Of a stretch of 64,000 nucleotides of DNA, positions 45,145-54,918 are shown in pieces (the first letter of the stretch is position 1; the number at the start of each line of letters is the position of its first letter). The notes beneath the pieces were generated by a model. The model worked only from the letters and a program-made list of their open reading frames with translations. It did no database searches and was not told the DNA's origin. Location of the stretch: NCBI GenBank assembly GCA_947500845.1, contig CANMTP010000002.1:310001-374000 (forward strand), written 5' to 3'. The DNA is from an uncultured Aquimarina sp. GTDB taxonomy: Bacteria > Bacteroidota > Bacteroidia > Flavobacteriales > Flavobacteriaceae. The translations under genes were made by a program, and so were the position numbers.

Positions 45145-45385
45145 CTATTTATTAATTATATCATGTCGCAGTCATACTTAGACTGCGCTCAGTGCGGGGA
45201 TGAATTGTTATTTATGCATTTTAGAAGGTATCAACTTTTATGTAACACCCTGTTTCAAAGCCCTTGTATTTATACATAAGCAAGATACTATTTTAAAAAT
45301 TTCAAACCCGACTTATGCATTACAAAATCTATTATGTCTTGAAATTATTTGAAAACACAAAATATCTAAAGTTTCATAAAGCAAC

Positions 45386-45415
45386 AAAAAAAACCTCAGT
45401 TAAGAACTGAGGTTT
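45386..45415 (-). terminator. Rho-independent terminator of sucA-odhB
   Basis: Arms AAACCTCAGTT (45391-45401) and AACTGAGGTTT (45405-45415) form a stem with a 3-nt loop. On the minus strand it is followed by a T run (A tract at 45386-45393). It lies 22 bp after the odhB stop. Confidence 0.85.
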
Positions 45416-45437
45416 TTGATATAGTGACGATGAATTA

Positions 45438-46727
45438 TTATAATTCTAATGCTTTTGTCACATTATTATCCATTAATAATTCTTCTGGGTTTTCTAAGGC
45501 TTCTTTCACGGCTACTAAGAACCCTACAGATTCTTTACCATCAATGATCCTATGATCATAGGACAATGCAACATACATAATAGGCGCTACTACTATTTGA
45601 CCATCTCTTACGATGGGGCGCTCTACAATATTATGCATTCCCAAAATGGCACTTTGCGGCGGATTAATAATTGGTGTAGATAACATGCTTCCAAATACGC
45701 CTCCATTCGTAATAGTAAAAGTACCTCCAGTCATTTCATCTACTGTAATTTGTCCTTCACGTGCTCTAATTGCTAATCTTTTCACTTCAGATTCTACTCC
45801 TCTGAAACTTAGATTCTCTGCATTTCTAATCACAGGAACCATAAGCCCCTTAGGACCTGAAACTGCAATACTAATATCCTGGAAATCATAAGAGATCATT
45901 TCTTTGCCATCGATCATCGAATTTACCGCAGGAAAAAGTTGTAAAGCTCTAACGCAGGCCAAGGTAAAGAACGACATGAATCCTAAACTTACACCATGTT
46001 TATTTTTAAAAGTTTCTTTATACTGACTTCTAAGATCGAAAATAGGTTGCATATCTACCTCATTGAAAGTAGTGAGCATCGCCGTTTCATTTTTAACTGA
46101 AACTAAGCGCTCTGCTACCTTACGACGAAGCATAGATAACTTCTTACGACTTTCTCCCCTACTACCTGGTCCGGGAGTACCCATCGATGGTCTTGCATCC
46201 AGTGCATCAGCTTTGGTAATTCTACCATCACGACCAGTTCCTCTAACCTCAGATGCATCTATCCCTTTTTCTGCAAGAACTTTTTTAGCTGCAGGAGAAG
46301 CTGTTCCCGCTGCATATGAATCTTGTTGTTGCGGAGGCGTTGTTGATTTTGACGGAGTCTGAGTTAATGCTTCAGCCTTAGGGCTATCGGCTTTATTCTC
46401 AGTTTTATCACGTTGCTTGTCAATATCCATAGCCGCATTACCAGGACCTCCTTCATCGCCTTCATTATCTGCGTTACCCTCAGGAGCTTCTGCTTCTGTA
46501 TCAATAAGGCATACCACCTGACCTACAGCTACGGCATCACCTTCTTCAGCTTTTAAAGTAATAATACCACTCGCTTCTGCCGGTAATTCTAGCGTTGCTT
46601 TGTCACTATCAACCTCGGCAATAGCCTGGTCTTTTGTTACATAATCACCATCTTCTACAAGCCATTGTGCTATTTCAACTTCTGTTATTGACTCTCCGGG
46701 TGATGGGACTTTCATTTCTAAAGCCAT
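45438..46727 (-). CDS. odhB: Dihydrolipoyllysine-residue succinyltransferase (2-oxoglutarate dehydrogenase E2)
   Basis: This 429-residue E2 enzyme moves succinyl groups from the E1 product to CoA. A lipoyl domain covers residues 1-75 with lipoyl Lys near K43 ([14 protein letters not shown]). A flexible acidic and Ala/Pro-rich linker follows (about 78-130). The E3-binding domain is at about 135-172 ([20 protein letters not shown]). The catalytic domain ends with [13 protein letters not shown], containing the active-site His and Asp. It is 65 bp downstream of sucA on the same strand. The linker is more Gly/Asn/acidic than usual. Confidence 0.95.
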   Translation of the reverse strand: MALEMKVPSPGESITEVEIAQWLVEDGDYVTKDQAIAEVDSDKATLELPAEASGIITLKAEEGDAVAVGQVVCLIDTEAEAPEGNADNEGDEGGPGNAAMDIDKQRDKTENKADSPKAEALTQTPSKSTTPPQQQDSYAAGTASPAAKKVLAEKGIDASEVRGTGRDGRITKADALDARPSMGTPGPGSRGESRKKLSMLRRKVAERLVSVKNETAMLTTFNEVDMQPIFDLRSQYKETFKNKHGVSLGFMSFFTLACVRALQLFPAVNSMIDGKEMISYDFQDISIAVSGPKGLMVPVIRNAENLSFRGVESEVKRLAIRAREGQITVDEMTGGTFTITNGGVFGSMLSTPIINPPQSAILGMHNIVERPIVRDGQIVVAPIMYVALSYDHRIIDGKESVGFLVAVKEALENPEELLMDNNVTKALEL

Positions 46728-46792
46728 AATTCTGAATTTATCCTTTGTAAAATTTCCTTTGGAAATTTTTTAACTATAGTTATTAACTAATT

Positions 46793-49567
46793 TTATTTTC
46801 TTTGATTGTCTTTCTCTTTATCAAAAACATAATCTATTACTTCTTGATGTCTTCTCTTAGATCGTGTTGCACTTCCGGCTGCTGGTGCGCCATAAGGTCT
46901 TCGACTTGCAAATCTAAAACTTTTTGCATCGTCATAGTGCATTATCATATGACTTAAAGCTCCCATATTACGGGGCTCCTCTTGTGCCCAAACGACATCT
47001 TCTGCTTTATATTTTTTGATCAATTTATCCATTTCAGAAGCTGGTAGCGGGAACAGTTGTTCTATTCTTACTAACGCAACATCTTTTCTTCCCAATTTTT
47101 CTTTCTCTTCTAATAAGTCGTAATAGAATTTCCCAGTACAGAAAACCAGAGACTTTACATCTTTTGCTTTTACATCAGGATCATCTATTACCGTTTGAAA
47201 GCTTCCATTGGCAAACTCATCAACAGTAGAAACTACTTTAGGATGACGTAATAAACTCTTTGGTGTGAAAACTATCAAAGGTTTGCGGTACTTTGCTTTC
47301 ATTTGTCTTCTTAACAAATGAAACATATTAGCAGGAGTAGTAACATCGGCAACAAACATATTATCTTTAGCACAAAGCTGAAGATAACGCTCCATTCTGG
47401 CAGATGAATGTTCTGCTCCCTGACCCTCGTAACCATGTGGCAACAACATTACCAAACCATTTTGAAGCTTCCATTTATCTTCTGCAGAGGATATATACTG
47501 ATCAATCATTATTTGGGCTCCATTGCTAAAATCTCCAAATTGCGCTTCCCATAAGGTTAATGTATCTGGACTTGCCATAGCGTATCCGTAATCAAAACCT
47601 ACTACACCATACTCAGAAAGTAAGGAATTGTAGATATAGAAATCTCCCTGATCTCCTTTCAATTCATTTAGGAGCAATACCTCTTCTTCACTATCTTCTA
47701 CTTTGATCACTGCATGCCTGTGGGAAAACGTTCCACGCTCTACATCCTGACCACTCATACGCACATCGTATCCTTCTCTTAACAAAGATCCGTAAGCTAA
47801 TAGCTCTCCCATTGCCCAATCAAGTTGATCGGTTTCAAAGAACATCTTATGCCTTTGATCTATCAATCGTTCTATCTTGCGTAAAAACTTTTTATCTTTA
47901 GGTAATTTAGTAATTACCTCGGCTATTTCAGTTAATTTATCCCTAGAGAAAGTGGTATCTACTACCTCCATCATTTTATCTTCTTGTACGCGCTCAAAGC
48001 CTGCCCATTCATCCTGCATAAATGGAGTAATTACCGTTTTTTCCTGCTTGCGCGAATCTTCCAATTCTTCTTCAAGTGAAGACTTATATTCTTTTTCAAG
48101 CTTTGACACATAATCTTTATCAATAATACCTTCAGAAATTAATTTTTCTGCATAAATATCTCTCGGGTTCTTATGTTTTGCAATAGCCTTATACAGTTTT
48201 GGTTGCGTAAAACGAGGCTCATCACCTTCATTATGCCCGTATTTACGATAGCCCAATAAATCTATAAATACATCCCGTTTAAATGTCATCCTGAAATTCA
48301 AAGCAAAATTAGTAGCATGTACAACAGCTTCGGCATCATCTGCATTTACGTGCAATACAGGAGACAAAGTAACCTTACCTACATCAGTACAATAGGTAGA
48401 TGATCTGGCATCTAAATAATTAGTGGTAAAGCCGATTTGATTATTCACCACTATATGTATGGTACCACCGGTTTTGTATCCATCCAGCTTTGCCATTTGA
48501 ATAATTTCATATACCAATCCTTGTCCTGCAATAGCAGCATCTCCGTGCACAATAATAGGCAATACGGACGAAGTGTTTTCTTTGTAGTGACGATCTTGTT
48601 TTGCTCTGGTGATCCCTTCAACTACGGCTCCTACGGTCTCCAAATGTGACGGATTAGGAGCAATATTCATATTAATAGCCTTACCATTGTCGGTATTGCG
48701 TTTTGACGTCCAGCCTAAGTGATACTTTACATCACCATCAAAAATATCTTCTTCATAATCTTTCCCATCAAACTCACTAAAAATATCTTTTGGACTTTTG
48801 CCAAATATATTTGTTAATGTGCTTAAACGGCCTCTATGCGCCATTCCCATAACAAACTCTTTAACACCAAGATCAGCTGCTTTTTCAACCAGTGCATCTA
48901 ACGCTGGTATTAATGTCTCTCCTCCTTCAAGTGAAAATCTTTTTTGGCCAACATATTTGGTATGCAGGAAGGTTTCAAAAGAAACGGCCTGATTTAGTTT
49001 TTTAAGGATATGTTTTTTTTGATCTGCTGAAAATTTCGTTCTATTGGTGTTGAAATTGATTCTCGACTGAATCCATTCGCGCTCTTGAGGATTGCGAATA
49101 TACATATATTCAATACCAATAGAATCACAGTATATTTGTTCTAAATGAACAGTAATATTACTTAAAGTATTCGGACCAATGCCTATGATCTCTCCTGCAT
49201 TAAAAACAGTATTGAGATCAGCCTGGCTTAGTCCAAAATTCTCTAATGCTAAAGTAGGAGTGTATTTTCTACGTTCTCTTACGGGATTTGTCTTGGTAAA
49301 CAAATGACCACGTGTTCTGTAGGCATCGATTAATCGAACTACCTGAAATTCTTTTTGTACACTTTCGGGAACAATGGCAGTTTCTCCGGATTCCTTTTCA
49401 ACGTAAATAGTTTCTCCTGTACCATTGGCGTTTTCTAAACCAAAATCAAATCCCTGAAAAAAAGCCCTCCAACTAGGTTCTACACTATCAGGGCTTTGCA
49501 AGTATTGATCATATAAATCTGCAAAAAATGCGGTATGAGCCGCATTCAAAAATGAATATTTATCCAT
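46793..49567 (-). CDS. sucA: 2-oxoglutarate dehydrogenase E1 component
   Basis: The 924-residue thiamine-diphosphate enzyme decarboxylates 2-oxoglutarate in the TCA cycle. Visible signatures are an N-terminal AAFFADLYDQYLQSPDSV-like E2-binding segment, GMAHRGRLSTLTNI, HGDAAIAGQGLVYE (ThDP/Mg region), a GHNEGDEPRFTQP motif and LLPHGYEGQGAEHSSARMERYLQL. Length matches the family. The start at 49567 (MDKYSFLNAAH) is preferred over the upstream frame to 49609, which adds a non-conserved segment. It is followed by odhB in one transcript. Confidence 0.95.
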   Translation of the reverse strand: MDKYSFLNAAHTAFFADLYDQYLQSPDSVEPSWRAFFQGFDFGLENANGTGETIYVEKESGETAIVPESVQKEFQVVRLIDAYRTRGHLFTKTNPVRERRKYTPTLALENFGLSQADLNTVFNAGEIIGIGPNTLSNITVHLEQIYCDSIGIEYMYIRNPQEREWIQSRINFNTNRTKFSADQKKHILKKLNQAVSFETFLHTKYVGQKRFSLEGGETLIPALDALVEKAADLGVKEFVMGMAHRGRLSTLTNIFGKSPKDIFSEFDGKDYEEDIFDGDVKYHLGWTSKRNTDNGKAINMNIAPNPSHLETVGAVVEGITRAKQDRHYKENTSSVLPIIVHGDAAIAGQGLVYEIIQMAKLDGYKTGGTIHIVVNNQIGFTTNYLDARSSTYCTDVGKVTLSPVLHVNADDAEAVVHATNFALNFRMTFKRDVFIDLLGYRKYGHNEGDEPRFTQPKLYKAIAKHKNPRDIYAEKLISEGIIDKDYVSKLEKEYKSSLEEELEDSRKQEKTVITPFMQDEWAGFERVQEDKMMEVVDTTFSRDKLTEIAEVITKLPKDKKFLRKIERLIDQRHKMFFETDQLDWAMGELLAYGSLLREGYDVRMSGQDVERGTFSHRHAVIKVEDSEEEVLLLNELKGDQGDFYIYNSLLSEYGVVGFDYGYAMASPDTLTLWEAQFGDFSNGAQIMIDQYISSAEDKWKLQNGLVMLLPHGYEGQGAEHSSARMERYLQLCAKDNMFVADVTTPANMFHLLRRQMKAKYRKPLIVFTPKSLLRHPKVVSTVDEFANGSFQTVIDDPDVKAKDVKSLVFCTGKFYYDLLEEKEKLGRKDVALVRIEQLFPLPASEMDKLIKKYKAEDVVWAQEEPRNMGALSHMIMHYDDAKSFRFASRRPYGAPAAGSATRSKRRHQEVIDYVFDKEKDNQRK

Positions 49568-49681
49568 ATGTAAGTACTCAATTGTCTTTTTTACGACAAA
49601 ACGATACAAAAATACAACAATTACAATTTATTGACCATTGAAATATCTATATTTATGTAAGATTTTTTCTGAAATTTGACT

Positions 49682-50221
49682 ATGAAAGTATATATATCTC
49701 AAAATAACAAAGCTTTTGCATTAGTTTTCTTTGTCATGTTTTCCTTACAACATACGTATTCTCAAGATCAAAATTTTTGGTCAAACGTACGTTTTGGAGG
49801 AAATATAGGAATTGGTTTTTCTAACGACACTTTCAGTGCTGTTCTTGCACCGGCAGCAATTTATGATTTTAATCCTTGGTTTAGTGCTGGGGTTGGGTTA
49901 AATTTTGGGTATAGCAGTTTTGATAATGATCGCTTTAATGAAGAAGGTAGTAGTACCAATTATGGCGTAAGTATCATTACTCTTTTTAATCCTATCCCTG
50001 AGTTTCAGTTTTCTGCAGAATTTGAACAAATGGGTGTTAGTCGACGTTTTGAGGTCCCGGGAGAAACATTTACTGATAATTACTGGTATCCCGCATTATT
50101 TGTAGGAGCGGGATACAGAACAGGTTTTGTAAGTTTTGGTCTTCGATACGATCTCCTTTTTGATGATGATAAAAGTATCTACGGAAGTGCCTATGCCCCG
50201 TTTGTAAGAGTCTTTTTCTAG
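49682..50221 (+). CDS. Outer-membrane beta-barrel protein
   Basis: The protein of 179 residues has a signal peptide (about residues 1-27, ending TYSQ) and alternating hydrophobic/aromatic strands with glycine (VRFGGNIGIGFSNDTFS, FSAGVGLNFGYSSF, FVSFGLRYDLLF) typical of eight-stranded outer-membrane barrels. It ends with a terminal Phe, the usual signal for barrel assembly. An upstream TTG at 49676 in frame is less likely than the ATG at 49682. No specific function can be given. Its stop overlaps the convergent gene at 50218 by 4 bp. Confidence 0.75.
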   Translation: MKVYISQNNKAFALVFFVMFSLQHTYSQDQNFWSNVRFGGNIGIGFSNDTFSAVLAPAAIYDFNPWFSAGVGLNFGYSSFDNDRFNEEGSSTNYGVSIITLFNPIPEFQFSAEFEQMGVSRRFEVPGETFTDNYWYPALFVGAGYRTGFVSFGLRYDLLFDDDKSIYGSAYAPFVRVFF

Positions 50222-50574
50222 AAGTTATTACGTAACCAAACTTTTTTCCATTCTCTCTTAAGAATTAAATAAGTTGTATAACTAGCTATATCTTCAATTT
50301 TTTCAGATTTAAAATTGCGTAGTTCTGTTTCAGAGACATCTACAGCATACAATAAGTTTAAGTAGTCATTAAAAGCATTTTGTAAGGTATCGTAAAGTAA
50401 ACTATTCAATTCCCTGACAAGGTCACTTGATGTTATTTTGGGATCTATTTTGTGATCAACTCCCGCGCGATGTAAGTCCTTTTGAAGTTGGTCTAATAGT
50501 TTTGGGTATAAGTCTGTTTTTGAGACTTCGGAAAAAAGTCTATCAACTTTTACAATATGTTCATTTTTAGACAC
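50218..50574 (-). CDS. Uncharacterised protein downstream of the polyprenyl synthase
   Basis: This 118-residue, mostly helical cytoplasmic protein has no signal or known motif. It overlaps the end of the polyprenyl synthase gene by 8 bp, so the two are translated together. It overlaps the convergent barrel gene by 4 bp at its own end. I do not recognise a family; its fixed coupling to the prenyl synthase suggests a related or housekeeping role. Confidence 0.7.
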   Translation of the reverse strand: MSKNEHIVKVDRLFSEVSKTDLYPKLLDQLQKDLHRAGVDHKIDPKITSSDLVRELNSLLYDTLQNAFNDYLNLLYAVDVSETELRNFKSEKIEDIASYTTYLILKREWKKVWLRNNF

Positions 50575-51547
50575 TTCTATTCATTAATTTTGAACCAAAA
50601 AGTTTTAGAAGATCTTTTTTCTCTTCTGAAATACCCATATCATCCAATGCCGAAAAAGCTTTCTGAGTATACTGTTCTATTTCTACTCTGGTGCGTTCTT
50701 TGGCGCCAGTAGTTTCAAAAAGATGCTTAACTGTACTTATCTTCTCTGTAGGATCTTCTGGATTTAACGAAAACAAGCCTCTTAACTGCTTCTGCTCATC
50801 TTTTGAAGCATATTCTAAAGCTTTTAAGTACAAAAAGGTCTTTTTGTTCTCTATAATATCCCCACCGATCTGTTTTCCAAAAGTCTGGGGATCACCAAAT
50901 GCATCGAGATAATCATCTTGAAGCTGGAAAGCCAGCCCCAATAACCTTCCAAAGTCATATATAGAAGATTTACTTTGCTCTGAAGCATCAGCAACGATAG
51001 CTCCCATTTTCATAGCTGCACCTACCAAAACTGCAGTCTTGTATTCTATCATTTTAATATACTCAGGGATGGTTACATCATCACGAGTTTCAAAATCAAT
51101 ATCATATTGCTGTCCTTCACATACTTCTATCGCAGTTTTAGTAAATAGCTTAGCTAATTCCTTAAAAGTATTACCCTTATAATTTTCAAACAATTGATAG
51201 GCATTAATAAGCATAGCATCTCCCGAAAGAATCCCTGTGTTTATATCCCATTTTTCGTGAACTGTTTCTTTACCTCTACGCAATGGGGCATCATCCATAA
51301 TATCATCATGAATTAATGAAAAATTATGAAAAACCTCTATCGCTAATGCAGCGTCTAAAGCTTCTTTATAAGAACCACCAAATATCTCTGCTGTCATTAG
51401 TACCAGAGTTGGACGCAATCGTTTGCCACCAAGGCTCAAAATATAAGAAATAGGTTCGTACAGGTTTTTGGGTTCTTTGGTAGTCATTTGCTTTGATAGG
51501 TACTCCAAAAAATATCCCTGGTAATCAGAAATTGTGTGCACAGTCAA
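50567..51547 (-). CDS. Polyprenyl synthetase (all-trans isoprenyl diphosphate synthase)
   Basis: The 326-residue prenyltransferase has both aspartate motifs: DDIMDD (81-86, FARM) and QLQDDYLDAFGD (SARM), with GGKRLRP before them. It condenses isopentenyl diphosphate with allylic diphosphates to make farnesyl, geranylgeranyl or longer chains for quinones and carotenoids; chain length is not resolved by eye. Residues before the FARM (HNFSLIH) suggest a short to medium product. It complements the mevalonate genes at 38.9-41.2 kb. Confidence 0.93.
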   Translation of the reverse strand: MTVHTISDYQGYFLEYLSKQMTTKEPKNLYEPISYILSLGGKRLRPTLVLMTAEIFGGSYKEALDAALAIEVFHNFSLIHDDIMDDAPLRRGKETVHEKWDINTGILSGDAMLINAYQLFENYKGNTFKELAKLFTKTAIEVCEGQQYDIDFETRDDVTIPEYIKMIEYKTAVLVGAAMKMGAIVADASEQSKSSIYDFGRLLGLAFQLQDDYLDAFGDPQTFGKQIGGDIIENKKTFLYLKALEYASKDEQKQLRGLFSLNPEDPTEKISTVKHLFETTGAKERTRVEIEQYTQKAFSALDDMGISEEKKDLLKLFGSKLMNRSV

Positions 51548-51772
51548 TTTTTTATGCTAAAATAAGACAAATTTTGAGAAACGCATTTCAAAATTACTGT
51601 CCAAAAATCTTATCGCCAAACGTCAATATAATGCGATATATGTAAAAAAATTAACAAAAAATAGTCTCGTATTATGAGTATGTTAAATAAATGTGAAACT
51701 TAGGAAACTTTTATTGTTTTTAAAGTTTCCTATTATATATTTACCGTCGTTTTATACAATTACTCCCCAATA

Positions 51773-52378
51773 ATGAAAGAAAAAATAGTAGAAAAAGCGA
51801 ATGATTTGTTTTTGAACCTTGGTTTCAAAAGTGTTACCATGGACGACCTTGCGTCTGAAATGGGAATTTCCAAAAAGACGATTTATACGCATTTTCAAAA
51901 TAAAACCAAGCTTGTAGAAGCTACTACCGATCACCTGTTTTGTTCGATCTGTAGTGGTATTGATGATATATTAGCTCAAAACCTAGATCCGATAGAGGAA
52001 CTATATGCAATTAAGACATTTGTGATGCATCATCTAAAGAATGAAAAAACAGCCCCAATTCATCAATTAGAAAAGTATTATCCAAAAATCCATCAAGGGC
52101 TAAAAACAAAGCAGTTTGAAGTATTTCAGGAATGCGTAGTTGATAACCTTAAAAGAGGTATAGAAACAGGTGTTTTTAGAAAAAATATAGACATCGAATT
52201 TATATCAAGAATTTATTTTATTGGCACCAATGGAATAAAAGATAAAAATATGTTTCCCGAACTTATGTTTCCGGTAGGAAAACTTATGGATGACTACCTA
52301 GAATATCACATCCTGGGAATCACCACTGAAAAAGGACGTACAATTTTAAACAATCTTATTAAAGAACATCAAATATGA
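51773..52378 (+). CDS. TetR/AcrR family regulator of the efflux operon
   Basis: The 201-residue repressor has the TetR helix-turn-helix FKSVTMDDLASEMGISKKTIYTHFQNKTKLV (in parts, about residues 19-50) and a C-terminal ligand-binding region. It is the first gene of the efflux operon and overlaps the TolC gene by ATGA (52375-52378). A regulator inside the operon it controls points to autoregulation; the operator is probably in the 225 bp upstream region, where no clear palindrome was identified. Confidence 0.9.
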   Translation: MKEKIVEKANDLFLNLGFKSVTMDDLASEMGISKKTIYTHFQNKTKLVEATTDHLFCSICSGIDDILAQNLDPIEELYAIKTFVMHHLKNEKTAPIHQLEKYYPKIHQGLKTKQFEVFQECVVDNLKRGIETGVFRKNIDIEFISRIYFIGTNGIKDKNMFPELMFPVGKLMDDYLEYHILGITTEKGRTILNNLIKEHQI

Positions 52379-53736
52379 GAAACAACCTTTGGTTAATCTG
52401 TTTAGGTTGGCTATTTACCACCACAGTATCTGCACAACAACCACCCACCGATTCTATTTACTCATTCACTCTTGATGAGGCTATTGAGTTTGCATTAAAA
52501 AATAGTTATCAATCAATTAATGCACGGCGTGAAGTTGCCAAAGCCTTAAAAAAGAAGTGGGAAACTACAGCAGATGGGCTTCCTCAAATTGATGGGGTTA
52601 TTGATTATCAAAATCAATTGAAACAGCAACCTCTTCTTCTTCCAGGAGCAGCTGCCGGCATGCCAGAAGTTGAGTTTGTAGAGCTATTTGGACCTTCTCA
52701 ACAATTTTCTGCAGCTGCAACTTTGAGTCAAAAGATTTTTGACGGATCCTACTTAGTTGGTATCGAAGCCGCAAAGAGTTTCTTGCAGTATACGGATGAT
52801 GTTGAGGAAAAGACACAGCTTGAAGTTCGCAAAGGAGTCATTAATGCCTATGGTAGTGTTTTGGTAGCGCAAGAGAGTGTTAAGATTTTCAGAAACAATT
52901 TAATTGCTTTAGAAAAGAACTACTTAGAAACTAAAAAGATTTTTGAAAACGGCTTGGCCGAAGAAGAAGATGTAGAACAACTACAGATCACATTTTTACA
53001 AATTACTAATCAGCTTAGCAATGCAGAACGTTTAGAGAAAATTGCTTTACAGATGTTCAATCTTACCGTAGGGATAACTGTTAATTCGAATACCGTGTTA
53101 TCAGACACTTTAGAAGATTTATCTATGAAGAATATGGATCAATCTATCATCACAAAACCGTTCATCATGGAAAATAATATTGATTATCGATTGGCATATC
53201 TTCTCACAGAGCAGACTCGATTAGAATTAAAACTAGAAAAAAGTAGAGCACTACCTAAGTTAACCGCGTTTATTAATTATGGTACAGCAGCTTTTGATAA
53301 CGATTTTGTTTTTCTTGATAGTGAGACTCCATGGTTTCAATCTTCTATACTTGGTGCTAGTCTTAATATCCCCATTTTCAGCTCACTACGAAGAAGTGCA
53401 AAAACACAGCAAGCAAAAATAGCAGATGAGCAAGCTAAAACCGATTTTTTGAGAACTCAACAAGAAATTGAGCTAAATTATAATACTGCCATAAATGATT
53501 TCAAATTTTCAATAGAAAGCTATGATATTGCAAAACAAAATTTGGCACTGGCAGAACGAATAGAAAAAAAGAATCAAATTAAATATTCTGAGGGACTTGC
53601 CACAAGTTTTGAACTTAGACAAGCGCAATTACAGCTTTATTCTTCTCAGGATGAAGTATTAAATGCAATGCTAAGCATCATTAATAACAAAGCAGAACTA
53701 GAAACAATTTTAAACACACCAACAACAAATAAGTAA
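52375..53736 (+). CDS. TolC family outer-membrane efflux protein
   Basis: The 453-residue protein has a signal peptide (residues 1-20, ending VSA) and two outer-membrane efflux protein repeats (about 30-225 and 250-445) made of long helices with heptad patterns. YSFTLDEAIEFALKNSYQSINARREV is the typical start of the first repeat. It forms the trimeric outer-membrane duct for the adaptor and RND pump encoded downstream, with 7 bp to the adaptor gene and a 4 bp overlap with the regulator. Confidence 0.93.
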   Translation: MRNNLWLICLGWLFTTTVSAQQPPTDSIYSFTLDEAIEFALKNSYQSINARREVAKALKKKWETTADGLPQIDGVIDYQNQLKQQPLLLPGAAAGMPEVEFVELFGPSQQFSAAATLSQKIFDGSYLVGIEAAKSFLQYTDDVEEKTQLEVRKGVINAYGSVLVAQESVKIFRNNLIALEKNYLETKKIFENGLAEEEDVEQLQITFLQITNQLSNAERLEKIALQMFNLTVGITVNSNTVLSDTLEDLSMKNMDQSIITKPFIMENNIDYRLAYLLTEQTRLELKLEKSRALPKLTAFINYGTAAFDNDFVFLDSETPWFQSSILGASLNIPIFSSLRRSAKTQQAKIADEQAKTDFLRTQQEIELNYNTAINDFKFSIESYDIAKQNLALAERIEKKNQIKYSEGLATSFELRQAQLQLYSSQDEVLNAMLSIINNKAELETILNTPTTNK

Positions 53737-53743
53737 TCGAATT

Positions 53744-54910
53744 ATGAAAAAGGTACTTACCATAATATACACATCACTTCTTTTAATTTCTTGTGGAGGA
53801 AATGATGGCAAGTCTATAGAAAAAATCATAGAAAAAGGTGATCTTCAGGCTTTGCGTGCCAAAAGAACCGAGATTGTAGCAGAACAACAAACGGTTGCAG
53901 ATCAATTAAAGCAGATTGATCAGGCCATTGCAACTTTGGATACTGTACAAAAACTTCCGTTGGTCACGACTATAATGGCAAAAGATACGCTGTTTAATCA
54001 TTTCCTAGAATTGCAAGGAAATGTAGAAACCAAACAAAATATCGTCTTATATCCAGAAATGAGCGGAATTCTAACTAGGGTTTATGTAGATAAAGGTCAA
54101 AAAGTATCCAAAGGACAATTACTGGCACGAATTGATGATGGTGGATTAAGCCAACAACTTTCCCAGGTAGAAGTACAAGCACAATTGGCAAAAACTACCT
54201 TTGATCGCCAAAAAAGATTGTGGGAACAGAAAATTGGTTCAGAAATTCAATACCTCGAGGCAAAAACGAATTTCGAAGCCCAGCAAAACGCAGTTAACCA
54301 AATAAAGCGACAATTAGCAAAAACTACTATAAATGCTCCATTTTCTGGGGTAATTGACGATGTAATCACAGAACAGGGAACTGTTGTCTCTGCAGGTCAA
54401 AACCCAATCATTCGGATAGTAAATCTTAATGATATGTATATTGAAACTGAAGTGCCCGAGCGCTACATTGGCAGTATCATTAAAGGAAAAGATGTAGAGG
54501 TATACTTTCCGGTTCTCAATAAAACGATCAATACCAAGGTAAGACAGGTAGGAAATTATATCAATCCAAACAATCGATCTTTTATGGTTGAAGTTGGTAT
54601 TCCTGCGAACGGAGGTACAGTCAAACCTAACCTTACTGCCAAAGTGAAGATCAATGACTATACTAGCGAAAATGCTATTTTAATACCACAAAGCATTATT
54701 TCTGAAAATGCAGAAGGAGATCAATATACCTATATCACTTTAGAAAAAGATGCTCAAAACATCGCACAAGCAAAGAGAGTTATCATACAAACCGGAAAGA
54801 CACAAGGAGACCTTATTGAAGTTACCAAAGGCATTAACAACGGTGATGCCATTATTAGTGAAGGTGCCAGAAGTGTAAAAGATGGTCAGAAAGTTAAAAT
54901 TTTAAACTAA
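53744..54910 (+). CDS. RND efflux periplasmic adaptor (HlyD/MFP) lipoprotein
   Basis: This 388-residue membrane fusion protein has a lipoprotein signal (LLLISC, C17) and a short coiled coil (about 30-65). The biotinyl-lipoyl-like halves are MSGILTRVYVDKGQKVSKGQLLARIDD and the later NAPFSGVIDDVITEQGTVVSAGQNP (each in parts), flanking an alpha-hairpin; a beta-barrel and a membrane-proximal domain follow. It links the RND pump to TolC. Spacing is 7 bp upstream and 8 bp downstream. Confidence 0.94.
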   Translation: MKKVLTIIYTSLLLISCGGNDGKSIEKIIEKGDLQALRAKRTEIVAEQQTVADQLKQIDQAIATLDTVQKLPLVTTIMAKDTLFNHFLELQGNVETKQNIVLYPEMSGILTRVYVDKGQKVSKGQLLARIDDGGLSQQLSQVEVQAQLAKTTFDRQKRLWEQKIGSEIQYLEAKTNFEAQQNAVNQIKRQLAKTTINAPFSGVIDDVITEQGTVVSAGQNPIIRIVNLNDMYIETEVPERYIGSIIKGKDVEVYFPVLNKTINTKVRQVGNYINPNNRSFMVEVGIPANGGTVKPNLTAKVKINDYTSENAILIPQSIISENAEGDQYTYITLEKDAQNIAQAKRVIIQTGKTQGDLIEVTKGINNGDAIISEGARSVKDGQKVKILN

Positions 54911-54918
54911 CATACGTT

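Noticed and set aside
45163-45279. Plus-strand frame reading MSQSYLDCAQCGDELLF, resembling a small zinc-ribbon protein
   Set aside because: Its start lies in a short palindrome (CGCAGTC...GACTGCG) typical of intergenic repeats, the rest has no coding-like character, and it sits in the promoter region of the MarR gene.
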